From: Gluconobacter sphaericus NBRC 12467
Lineage (GTDB): Bacteria; Pseudomonadota; Alphaproteobacteria; Acetobacterales; Acetobacteraceae
DNA: 64,000 bases
Assembly: GCF_006539125.1 (NCBI RefSeq)
Contig: NZ_BJMK01000006.1
Coordinates: 1 to 64,000, forward strand
Direction: 5' to 3'
Under the pieces are notes generated by a model, which was not told the DNA's origin, did no database searches, and saw only the letters and a program-made list of their open reading frames with translations. Both the position numbers and the translations under genes were made by a program. This document shows positions 37,722 through 45,586 of this stretch, piece after piece. Every line of letters begins with the position of its first letter. The first letter of the stretch is position 1.

Positions 37722-38660
37722 TCAGACTTTCGGACGCTTCAGAAGCTTCCGGGCCCGCCACAAAAGCAATGGCAGCATCACAAGCGGATGCCGGCTCTCA
37801 AATGGCGACAACTTCATGTCAAAGCCCGTATGGCGCTGGATCTTCCAGGCCAGATAGGGTGCGCCGTTTTCAAATGTGAAAGCGGCTTTCAGCAGTCTGG
37901 CCACATTGCGTGGTCGTCCGGATGCCTGAATCAGTGCCCAGCGACGTGCCGCTTTCCGGCGCAACTCCTCGTGGATAACGGGTTCAAGCCTGTCGCCATG
38001 AGCCGAGAACTGAAGGTGCGCTCGCGCCCACCCCAACGTTAGCAGGGTAGCGTAACGCGCCTCCTGCCCTTCCAGAATGCTGTTGCCCCTACCCTTCTTC
38101 TCAACCCGGAGTTCGGACGCATAGGTATGGGCAAAAAGGGCCTGCCAGAACTCCTGCGTCGTCATGGACACATCACCCAGCAAAGCCGCCCAGCACGCCG
38201 CCGTCGCCACACAACCTGCGATCAGCGACAGAATGGCATCCGCGCTTTGTGGATCCCGCACCCAGACCAACCGTACCGGCTGACAGAACCGTGCCCAGAT
38301 CGTCGTATCGAGCGCGCCGAGCCCCGTTCGGACTTCGAACTGCGCCCGTGACAACACCGCAATCTTTGCTCTCAGAGCCCGGCCGTCATATCGGAATTCG
38401 GAATAACGGACATTGGGCGGCAGGACGAGATTTCCGGTCCGGGCCACCAATCCACCCGCAAAACCCGTAGTATTTTCGGTTATGATGTAGAAGTCGAGAA
38501 TACCGTCTGGATCTGCTTTGCGCAGAAGCGAGCCATAAAACAGTACACCCAGCGGAAGGACGGGGCAGGCACGGGCCAGCGCATCGGCAAAGGCAACCAC
38601 ACCCGGATCGACCGGTGTCGTCAATTCACTGATCAGACGCTGTTCAAGGACGTCAGGCAT
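37722..38660 (-). CDS. Tam41-like nucleotidyltransferase (possible CDP-lipid synthase)
   Basis: ATG 38660, which overlaps the upstream lipid-kinase gene by 8 nt, gives 312 aa. Residues 41-60 read FYGSLLRKADPDGILDFYII: a GS motif followed by acidic residues, as in Pol-beta type nucleotidyltransferases and especially the mitochondrial CDP-diacylglycerol synthase Tam41. A second Tam41-like block is RYDGRALRAKIAVLSRAQFE (90-109). The C-terminus is basic and hydrophobic (PLLLWRARKLLKRP), suited to membrane contact. My reading is that it makes a CDP-activated lipid from the phosphorylated product of the coupled kinase. No experiment on this family in bacteria is known to me. Confidence 0.6.
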   Translation of the reverse strand: MPDVLEQRLISELTTPVDPGVVAFADALARACPVLPLGVLFYGSLLRKADPDGILDFYIITENTTGFAGGLVARTGNLVLPPNVRYSEFRYDGRALRAKIAVLSRAQFEVRTGLGALDTTIWARFCQPVRLVWVRDPQSADAILSLIAGCVATAACWAALLGDVSMTTQEFWQALFAHTYASELRVEKKGRGNSILEGQEARYATLLTLGWARAHLQFSAHGDRLEPVIHEELRRKAARRWALIQASGRPRNVARLLKAAFTFENGAPYLAWKIQRHTGFDMKLSPFESRHPLVMLPLLLWRARKLLKRPKV

Positions 38661-39612
38661 GCAGGAACCGGAAGCGGGACGCACGTTCCAGACGCAACAC
38701 GCCGTCCGGCGCCGCGCTGAAAACCTCACCATCGAGCACGAAATCACTTTCCGTAACCAGCGTCATGTCGTCCGTCCGTCCGCTGACGTAATCCTGGTGA
38801 CGACGCAGCCAGCGCGGTGCGCGTCCACACAGAAGGGCCGCTGTTGCCCGGAGCAGACTGTCCGGCCAGGCACTTACGTCCAGATAACGCAGTCCTTCAA
38901 CATTTGGCTCGGCATCCCAAAATGGCCAGATCCCACGCGACAGGTGCGACAGCCCTGTTGTCAGGAACATGAAGCTCTGCCCGTCATAGACATGACCGCC
39001 GGTCTCAATCCGAAGCGGATCGCCCCGTAGCCATTCCTCGCGGCTTTTGCGGAACATGAGGCTAACGAATGTCGAGAGCAGGGTGATTCCGACCGCAAGA
39101 TCATGGGGGGCAAAACGCAGAACGGTCGGCGAGTGGGCAATGCGGACGGCACGCGCATACCCCGCGCAGCCACCGAACAGGCCAAGCACTGGCATCCGGT
39201 CGGTTCCGGGCCAGGACAGGCGGATGGGCGTCCGCACGCTGGAACGCAGATCACCCTGCCGCAGACGCTGGATCGCCTCCATCCCGCGCAGACCGAAACC
39301 AACATCCCCCGCAATCAGATTCGTATTGCCAGACGCCAGGACCACGATATCCGGAAGCCTGTCCGCAGGATAAGCGCGTGCGATGGCGGTCAGGGCCGTG
39401 CTGACCGTCCCATCACCACCATCGATAAGAATAGTGTCGATCCCACGCTCATAAAGCTGACGAACATGTTCGGTTGTTCCCTCCCGAGTATCAGAAGGCA
39501 CGAAATCCTTCCCCAGAAGGGCCTGGGCCTCGACAGCAAAACTGGAACCGTTCCGGCGGTTTTTCCGGCTACGGGCATTATGGATCAAGGCAATGCGCAC
39601 TAGGTGATGCAA
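38653..39612 (-). CDS. Diacylglycerol/ceramide-kinase-type lipid kinase
   Basis: The protein of about 319 aa starts at TTG 39612 or, equally plausibly, GTG 39600 (giving MRIALIHNARSRKNRR). It has the DAGK catalytic motif IDGGDGTVSTAL (GGDGT at 65-69), VLASGNTNLIAGD and the C-terminal SDFVLDGEVF of the YegS/DgkB/ceramide kinase fold. Caulobacter encodes a ceramide kinase of this superfamily (CpgB) beside spt. Here the gene also sits beside spt, so phosphorylation of ceramide (or of diacylglycerol) is inferred. It overlaps the Tam41-like gene, so the two steps are likely coupled. Confidence 0.75.
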   Translation of the reverse strand: MHHLVRIALIHNARSRKNRRNGSSFAVEAQALLGKDFVPSDTREGTTEHVRQLYERGIDTILIDGGDGTVSTALTAIARAYPADRLPDIVVLASGNTNLIAGDVGFGLRGMEAIQRLRQGDLRSSVRTPIRLSWPGTDRMPVLGLFGGCAGYARAVRIAHSPTVLRFAPHDLAVGITLLSTFVSLMFRKSREEWLRGDPLRIETGGHVYDGQSFMFLTTGLSHLSRGIWPFWDAEPNVEGLRYLDVSAWPDSLLRATAALLCGRAPRWLRRHQDYVSGRTDDMTLVTESDFVLDGEVFSAAPDGVLRLERASRFRFLHA

Positions 39613-39739
39613 TCTTCGTATGGCGTTCGGCTATGCGGGCGGGTCTAGCACGGCTATGATGGAACTGCCAGAACACGGCATCCCAGCGCGTCTGGATGCC
39701 ATGTTCTGACATGGATACTGACAAGGCCCTTTTCTGATC

Positions 39740-40693
39740 ATGACCTCTGACCTGCCCGCAGACCCCATCTCGTCGCGGCAAACGTCCCCTGTCATCACGC
39801 CTACGCCCGCCGTCTCCCCCACTGTTACGCTAGCCCATATTTCGGACCCGCACCTGCCCCCGCCCCCGGTCCACTGGCGTGAAGCGCTCAACAAGCGCGC
39901 CCTGAGCCTTCTGTCATGGAAGAAACATCGTCGGTACGTCCATCTGGAACAAACCTGCTCCGCCCTGCTGAAGGATATCGAACGCTCGGACGTGGACACC
40001 GTCCTCATCAGCGGGGATCTGACCAATTTCGGAACGCCCGACGAGTTTGCCTCAGCCGCACGTTGGCTCGATGCCCTGCCCGCTCAGGCACTCGTGATTC
40101 CCGGCAATCATGACTGCATGGTCCGCCAGCCGGCCTCGGCCGGTCTGCACCAATGGGAACGCTGGTCGGCCCGGCAGTATCCGTATGTCCGCATCCAGAA
40201 CGGGGTTGCGATCGTCGGCGTCAATTCCGGCATTCCGACTGCGCCGTTCATGGCTTACGGGCGCGTCGGACACCGGCAGCGTGAGCGACTTGAGGCGCTA
40301 CTGGAAGAGCTTGGTCGGGAAGGGCTGTGCCGGGTCGTGATGATCCATCACCCTCCCCGGCGGGGGCTCGTGCCCTGGCGGAAATCCCTGCTCGATCACC
40401 GCGAGGTCGCCGCCGTTTTCAGGCGGGCCGGAGCGGAAATCGTGTTGCATGGACATTCCCATGACGCAACGCTGACCCATATTGCCGGAACGGACATTCC
40501 GCTGCTCGGGGTGGCGTCCGCCTCGCTGACGGATGAACGCCCGCACCGTCAGGCCTGCTGGAATCGCCTGAACATCCACCCATATAGGAAGGGATGGACA
40601 ATCACTCTGGCACGTCACCGGCCCGATGGCTCCGTCAGTGAACGGGCGTCATGGAGCCGCCCAGTGAACCATACGGGAAGGACAGAGGCGTGA
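39740..40693 (+). CDS. Calcineurin-like metallophosphoesterase
   Basis: The 317-aa protein shows all blocks of the dinuclear-metal phosphoesterases: HISDPHLPPP (Asp36, His38), ISGDLTNFG, VIPGNHDCM, VMIHHPPRRG and EIVLHGHSHDATL. It begins a six-gene operon (39.7-45.6 kb) joined by 4-nt overlaps: its TGA overlaps the GTG of the LptF-like gene. Members include cyclic-nucleotide phosphodiesterases and the lipid A pyrophosphatase LpxH. Given the lipid genes around it, a lipid- or CDP-lipid-directed activity is possible but not shown. Confidence 0.82.
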   Translation: MTSDLPADPISSRQTSPVITPTPAVSPTVTLAHISDPHLPPPPVHWREALNKRALSLLSWKKHRRYVHLEQTCSALLKDIERSDVDTVLISGDLTNFGTPDEFASAARWLDALPAQALVIPGNHDCMVRQPASAGLHQWERWSARQYPYVRIQNGVAIVGVNSGIPTAPFMAYGRVGHRQRERLEALLEELGREGLCRVVMIHHPPRRGLVPWRKSLLDHREVAAVFRRAGAEIVLHGHSHDATLTHIAGTDIPLLGVASASLTDERPHRQACWNRLNIHPYRKGWTITLARHRPDGSVSERASWSRPVNHTGRTEA

Positions 40694-41844
40694 AACAGCG
40701 GGCCCATATTCTGGACCAGTATCTGCTGACACAGATGGCACCGCCCTTTGCAATCGCTCTTTTAGCGATGCTGGTCGCGCTGTTGCTGGAACGGCTGCTG
40801 TCACTCTTCGATTATCTGGCTTCGGCAGGAAGTTCGCTCGGGACATGCATCGCCCTCCTGACGGATCTTCTGCCTCATTATTTTGGTATCGCACTGCCCG
40901 CGGCGCTGTGTATCGCGGTGTTCCTCACCATCCGGGGCATGAGCGACAACAACGAGATCGACGCGCTTCAGGCCGGCCGAGTTTCGCTGATGCGAATCAG
41001 TCGCCCTTTCATGATCGTGGGGCTGCTTCTCGGGGCAGCCAGCGTGTTCCTGTACGGCTATATCCAGCCCGTCGCCCGCTATAATTATCGTGCAGGCTTC
41101 TATTTTGCCGAACATACCGGCTGGGCCCCTCATCTTCAGGCAGGAATGTTCGCATCCACATCCAGCAAGGCCGTCATGACGGCTGATAGCGTTAGCCATG
41201 CCGGCACGCGCCTCCGACGGGTCTTCATCCGGGAAGTGAATGCCAATGGCGTGGCCCACATCATCACGGCCCGGACCGGCGCGTTGACCATTTCGGAAAA
41301 GACCCGCAGTACGCGCCTCGACCTGTGGAACGGGGAAATCGTGGATGATCCGTTCCAGGCCACCAAACCCCACAAACCAACCGTGACACATTTCGAACAT
41401 GTCGTCCGGGTTGTCGACCGGCCCGACAAGGAAACTTCCTTCCGCTCTCGTGGGGCCGACGAGCGCGAACTGACCCTGTTCGAACTGGCACATGACCTGC
41501 GTTATGGCCTGCCCGGCATCGAATACCGCACCCTTCGGGCCGAAATGGACTTCCGCATGGCCCGCGCCATCGCCATTCCGTTCATTCCGCCGCTTGCTGT
41601 CGCGTTGGCCATCGGCGCCCGGCGAAGAAAATCCGTCTGGGGGCTGATTGCGGTGGCCGTGATCCTTATCTCCTTCGATCAAGTGCTCATGTTCGGCCAC
41701 AGCCTCGCCTCGACCGGGCGCCTCCCGATCTGGCTAGCGATCTGGGTGCCAGAACTCCTGTTCTGCATAGGATGTCTGGCAGCCCTGCTACGCCGGTCCC
41801 GTGGATCTTGGAGACGGCGCAAGCTCGCAAAGGCGGCGGCATGA
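40690..41844 (+). CDS. LptF/YjgP-family permease
   Basis: GTG 40690 (GTGA overlap with the upstream stop) gives 384 aa. The LptF/G architecture is present: N-terminal LDQYLLTQMAPPFAIALLAM, three helices, a periplasmic beta-jellyroll region (about 130-280), then three C-terminal helices (IPFIPPLAVALAIGARRRKS). The family forms the membrane part of the LptBFG complex that extracts lipopolysaccharide. An LptG-like gene follows directly. The pair may be the normal Lpt proteins or a second set for a sphingolipid: the surrounding genes suggest the question but do not settle it. Confidence 0.85.
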   Translation: MKQRAHILDQYLLTQMAPPFAIALLAMLVALLLERLLSLFDYLASAGSSLGTCIALLTDLLPHYFGIALPAALCIAVFLTIRGMSDNNEIDALQAGRVSLMRISRPFMIVGLLLGAASVFLYGYIQPVARYNYRAGFYFAEHTGWAPHLQAGMFASTSSKAVMTADSVSHAGTRLRRVFIREVNANGVAHIITARTGALTISEKTRSTRLDLWNGEIVDDPFQATKPHKPTVTHFEHVVRVVDRPDKETSFRSRGADERELTLFELAHDLRYGLPGIEYRTLRAEMDFRMARAIAIPFIPPLAVALAIGARRRKSVWGLIAVAVILISFDQVLMFGHSLASTGRLPIWLAIWVPELLFCIGCLAALLRRSRGSWRRRKLAKAAA

Positions 41845-42950
41845 GCAGCTCCACACCCAGCATGCCCCGCCATGTCCTGATCAAAGCACTCAACCGTGCC
41901 CTCCTGGGGCGCTTTTTGCTATGCGGGGCCGTCCTCGTCTCGTTACTGGAAATCCTGGCGCTCCTTGAAAAGACGACGCCGATCCTGAACCGCCATCTCG
42001 GCTTTCGCGGCATTCTGACCTTCGCCTTGCTGCACCTGCCTGCCCTAAGCATCGACATCCTGCCGCTCGCTTTCATGGTGGGCGCGCTGTTTCTGCTCAC
42101 ACAGATGACCCTGTCGAGCGAAATCTCGGCCCTGCGAGCAGCCGGACTTTCAACCCCGGCATTGTACCGACTTCTCCTGCCCGCAGTGCTGATCGCAGGG
42201 ATCGGAGGCACCTGCGCCCAGTACTGGCTGGTCCCGGCCTGCGAGAACGCCCTCACGACATGGTGGAACCGCACGGATCCGCTTGCGGGGCAGGACGGGC
42301 AGCCAGAAGACAATATCTTATGGTTTCGCGCGGGTCCCATGCTGGTCCGGATTGGGCAGATTGCCCAGGGCGGCACATTCCTGCGAGACGTGACGATCTA
42401 TCACCGAGACAATACCGGGCTGCTGACAGGGACCGAACACACGAACGTTCTGACATACCGCAACGGACAGTGGCATCCCGATGGGGCGCAGGATCTTTCC
42501 CTGTCCGATGACAAGTCATACGTGAATATTACAAAGGGCGACAACACCTTCGTCATTCCGGCCACTCCCTCCGTCATCATGACGCTCTCACAGAACGGAG
42601 CCACTGTCACGCCGGCGCAGATCAGCGCCATTCTTCACAAGGGCGCACCTGCAAGTCTACCCCGGGCCACGTATCGTATGGCCCTCTTCAGCGGCATGAT
42701 TTTACCTGTCGAAATTGCAGTAATGCTTCTATTGACGCTCCCGGTGATCTATATCCCTCCCCGTGCAGGACTTCGAAATCCGCTGCCGGTGTATGTTCTG
42801 GCCGCTGGAATGGGTTTCGTCATCCTGCAGGGAATGATTTCCGCACTTGGAAACGCGGGGACGCTGCCAGCTCCGCTGGCCGTCAGCGTCGGACCGCTCC
42901 TGGGCACCCTTCTCGGGCTGACCTGGCTTTTGCGGATGGAGGAACGATGA
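41841..42950 (+). CDS. LptG/YjgQ-family permease
   Basis: ATG 41841 overlaps the LptF-like stop (ATGA). It encodes 369 aa with the same helix-jellyroll-helix layout: LLGRFLLCGAVLVSLLEILA, EISALRAAGLSTPALYRLLL (a coupling-helix region that contacts the ATPase), and C-terminal helices around LPVYVLAAGMGFVILQG. It should pair with the LptF-like protein and a shared LptB ATPase encoded elsewhere. Embedding of lptFG inside an operon with a hydroxylase, a nucleotidyltransferase and a glycosyltransferase is unusual: in most genomes the pair adjoins pepA or lptD. Confidence 0.85.
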   Translation: MSSSTPSMPRHVLIKALNRALLGRFLLCGAVLVSLLEILALLEKTTPILNRHLGFRGILTFALLHLPALSIDILPLAFMVGALFLLTQMTLSSEISALRAAGLSTPALYRLLLPAVLIAGIGGTCAQYWLVPACENALTTWWNRTDPLAGQDGQPEDNILWFRAGPMLVRIGQIAQGGTFLRDVTIYHRDNTGLLTGTEHTNVLTYRNGQWHPDGAQDLSLSDDKSYVNITKGDNTFVIPATPSVIMTLSQNGATVTPAQISAILHKGAPASLPRATYRMALFSGMILPVEIAVMLLLTLPVIYIPPRAGLRNPLPVYVLAAGMGFVILQGMISALGNAGTLPAPLAVSVGPLLGTLLGLTWLLRMEER

Positions 42951-43747
42951 GCAACTTCAAGGCGCCCTGGCGCAACATGTCCGCTATCAGGACGGGTCGC
43001 AGCTTCGATCTAGGAAAGATGAACCTCCAACAGCTGTGGTTCGCCTATCTGACCTATCCGACGATCCTGCTCTATTTCGCGCTGATCGTAGTATCCGCCT
43101 GGGCCGCCCTGCATTTTTCGACCGCGCTCTGGGCCACACTCATTCCCGTTCCCGTCGTGATCGTCGTCTATCCACTGGCCTGGTATGCGATACACCGCTT
43201 CATCCTTCACGGACGCTGGCTGTACCGCAACCACTGGACCGCTTCCCTGTGGAAACGCATTCATTTCGACCATCATCAGGATCCGCACCTTCTGGACGTG
43301 CTGTTTGGCTCCCCGCTGAATACGGTGCCGACCATGGCGATCATCACAATGCCGATCGGCGGACTGATCGCGGGATGGAGCGGTGCGTTCTGTGCCCTTT
43401 CGACAGCGTTAATCATGACCTGCATCTACGAATTCTTCCACTGCATCCAGCATCTGGCCTACAAGCCACGCTGGAAATGGGTGGCGGACATCAAGCAGCT
43501 TCACGTCCTGCACCATTTCCACGATGAGGACGGCAATTACGGCATCACGAATTATGTGCCCGACCGTCTATTCAGTAGTTTTTACCGCGAAGCCCGCGAC
43601 CGGCCCCGCAGCAAGCATGTCTTCAACCTCGGTTACGACGTCGAGGAAGCCCATCGTTATCCCTGGGTGATGGACCTGACAGGCTCTCCCCCGCGCGACC
43701 GTCCTGATGGTGCACGTCCGGCAGCAGACCGTAACCGCGCGACATGA
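42947..43747 (+). CDS. Fatty acid hydroxylase/sterol desaturase-superfamily membrane enzyme
   Basis: The 266-aa protein overlaps lptG by ATGA. Four membrane helices carry the histidine clusters of the di-iron FA_hydroxylase family: HRFILHGRWLYRNHW, HFDHHQDPH, FHCIQHLAY and LHVLHHFHDEDGNYG. Homologues hydroxylate ceramide acyl chains, sphinganine C4, or carotenoids. In this lipid operon hydroxylation of the sphingolipid (acetic acid bacteria are known for 2-hydroxy-acyl ceramides) is the best guess. The Pro/Arg-rich last ~20 residues look disordered. Confidence 0.83.
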   Translation: MSNFKAPWRNMSAIRTGRSFDLGKMNLQQLWFAYLTYPTILLYFALIVVSAWAALHFSTALWATLIPVPVVIVVYPLAWYAIHRFILHGRWLYRNHWTASLWKRIHFDHHQDPHLLDVLFGSPLNTVPTMAIITMPIGGLIAGWSGAFCALSTALIMTCIYEFFHCIQHLAYKPRWKWVADIKQLHVLHHFHDEDGNYGITNYVPDRLFSSFYREARDRPRSKHVFNLGYDVEEAHRYPWVMDLTGSPPRDRPDGARPAADRNRAT

Positions 43748-44499
43748 CGCTTCCAGTTCTGGTTCTCGCCGGGTCCAGAGACGGCGAGAACGATGTACTT
43801 GCTAAACTCGGTCAGGTTTCCCACAAGGCGCTGCTTCCCGTTGGCGGGCAGCCCATGTTGGCCCGCGTGCTCGATACGATTGCCCACACGCCCGGCCTTG
43901 GCCCCATCACGATCAGCATCGAAAATCCCGATTGCATCAGGGATCTCGCAGGTGATGCCACGATCCTTCGCTCTGCCCCCTCTCCCAGCGAGAGCGTGGC
44001 CGAAGCCATTGCCCGGATCGGCACGCCCTGTCTGGTGACGACAGCCGATCACGCCCTCCTGCGTCCGGAATGGATTCAGGACTTCCTCGCCAAAGCACAG
44101 GACTGCGACCTTGCTGCCGGTGTGGCTCTGCGTACGACAGTTGAGCGCGACGTGCCCGGCACGAAACGGACCTATATCCACCTGTCTGATATGAGCTTTT
44201 CCGGCTGCAACCTGTTTCTGATCGGCACACCGAAGGGGCGAAATGTCATCGAGCTGTGGAAGCGCCTCCAGCAGAACCGCAAACGGCCGCTGCGAATGGC
44301 CTTGACACTTGGGATCGGCACCCTGCTGCGGGCAGTGACCCGTACACTCGATTCCACAGCCCTGTATCGCCGCATTCAGGCGTTGACGGGCGCAAATGTG
44401 CGCCTGGTAACACTCTCGGACGGGCGCGCGGCCGTGGACGTGGACAAACCCTCAGACCTGACGCTGGCTGAAAAAATTCTGGCCCAGACGATCCCATGA
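43744..44499 (+). CDS. MobA-like/sugar- or alcohol-phosphate nucleotidyltransferase
   Basis: The 251-aa protein overlaps the hydroxylase gene by ATGA. The NTP-transferase fold is visible in LPVLVLAGSRDGEND, HKALLPVGGQPMLARVLDTI (the nucleotide loop plus Lys and the PxxGxPML motif) and CLVTTADHALLRPEWI (metal-binding Asp). A C-terminal DVDKPSDLTLAEKIL matches MobA-like and CTP:inositol/phosphocholine transferases. It probably makes an NDP- or CDP-activated headgroup used by the glycosyltransferase or glycerophosphotransferase of the cluster. The substrate is not determined. Confidence 0.75.
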   Translation: MTLPVLVLAGSRDGENDVLAKLGQVSHKALLPVGGQPMLARVLDTIAHTPGLGPITISIENPDCIRDLAGDATILRSAPSPSESVAEAIARIGTPCLVTTADHALLRPEWIQDFLAKAQDCDLAAGVALRTTVERDVPGTKRTYIHLSDMSFSGCNLFLIGTPKGRNVIELWKRLQQNRKRPLRMALTLGIGTLLRAVTRTLDSTALYRRIQALTGANVRLVTLSDGRAAVDVDKPSDLTLAEKILAQTIP

Positions 44500-45566
44500 A
44501 AATCGCCTACATCATCAATTCCCTCGAATGTGGCGGCGCACAGCTTCCCATTCCGGACATCGTATCCGTTCTGAAGGCCCGCGGCGGGGACGTTACCGTC
44601 TTCGCCCTGGCCCGCAAGGACGGCCTCGCCATCCCGCTGATCGAAGCCGCCGGCATCCCCGTGCGCGTCCGGGAGGGTACGACGCGGGACCATATCGCCG
44701 CCTATCGCTGGCTGCGGGACGAAATGGAGGCGTTTCAGCCAGACCTGATCTGGACGTCGCTGAGCCGCGCCACACTTCTGGGACAACTGGTTGCCCTGCG
44801 CCACAAGACCCCGACGGTTCACTGGCAGCATTGCGGACGGCTAAAGAAGGTCAATGCCTTCCTGCTGAGGCTGTGCCGCCCCTACACGACGCTCTGGGTC
44901 GCCGACTCCCAGTCCGTCATCACCTTTGCGGCGAAAGAACTGGGCCTCACCGACAATTTCGTCGCCTGGCCCATTTTCCGGGCCGATCCGGACGCCCCTG
45001 TGGCCATGCCGTGGAAAGACGGCGAGGTCGTGCGTGTCGGGTCACTGGGACGCCTGAACCCCGTCAAAGCGTATGATATTCTGTGCGAGGCCGTGTCTCT
45101 CCTGAAAGACCATCCGGACCTGCCGCTGTTCCGTTTTCAGATCGCAGGCGATGGCCCCGAACACGCAACACTTCAGGATCGCATCACGGCCGCTAACCTG
45201 CCGATCGACCTTCTGGGCTACGAGTCAAAGCCGTTTGATTTCCTGAAGACGCTGCATCTTTACGTCCAGTCGTCGCACTGGGAGGGCATGTGTGTCGCGG
45301 GGCATGAAGCCATGTCCTGTGGCCTTCCGGTCGTTTCCACCCCTGCGGGCGAACTGGCGTCGAGCATTCTCGACGGTGAAACCGGACGTATCGTGCCGTT
45401 CGACAATGCCCCTGCCCTTGCGGCAGCGCTGGCGGACCTGATCGACAGAGCAGCCGATCTTGCGGCGATGGGCGCCCGCTCCCGCAAACGGGTTCTGGAA
45501 CGCTTCGGGCCTGAAGCATTCATCAGGCATGGCAATGCTGTGCTGGATCGTATCCCCGGCTTCTGA
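44496..45566 (+). CDS. GT4-family glycosyltransferase
   Basis: The 356-aa GT-B enzyme overlaps the previous gene by ATGA and ends the six-gene operon. The N-terminal domain has IINSLECGGAQLPIPDIV. The donor domain has GSLGRLNPVKAYDILCEAV, FQIAGDGPEHATL and SHWEGMCVAGHEAMSCGLPV, the E-x7-E motif of GT4 retaining transferases. It likely adds a hexose to a lipid at the inner face of the membrane. The cluster makes a (phospho)ceramide acceptor plausible. Its 3' end lies 20 nt from the convergent GINT1-like gene. Confidence 0.85.
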   Translation: MKIAYIINSLECGGAQLPIPDIVSVLKARGGDVTVFALARKDGLAIPLIEAAGIPVRVREGTTRDHIAAYRWLRDEMEAFQPDLIWTSLSRATLLGQLVALRHKTPTVHWQHCGRLKKVNAFLLRLCRPYTTLWVADSQSVITFAAKELGLTDNFVAWPIFRADPDAPVAMPWKDGEVVRVGSLGRLNPVKAYDILCEAVSLLKDHPDLPLFRFQIAGDGPEHATLQDRITAANLPIDLLGYESKPFDFLKTLHLYVQSSHWEGMCVAGHEAMSCGLPVVSTPAGELASSILDGETGRIVPFDNAPALAAALADLIDRAADLAAMGARSRKRVLERFGPEAFIRHGNAVLDRIPGF

Positions 45567-45586
45567 GCACCTGGGATACGCGCTTC

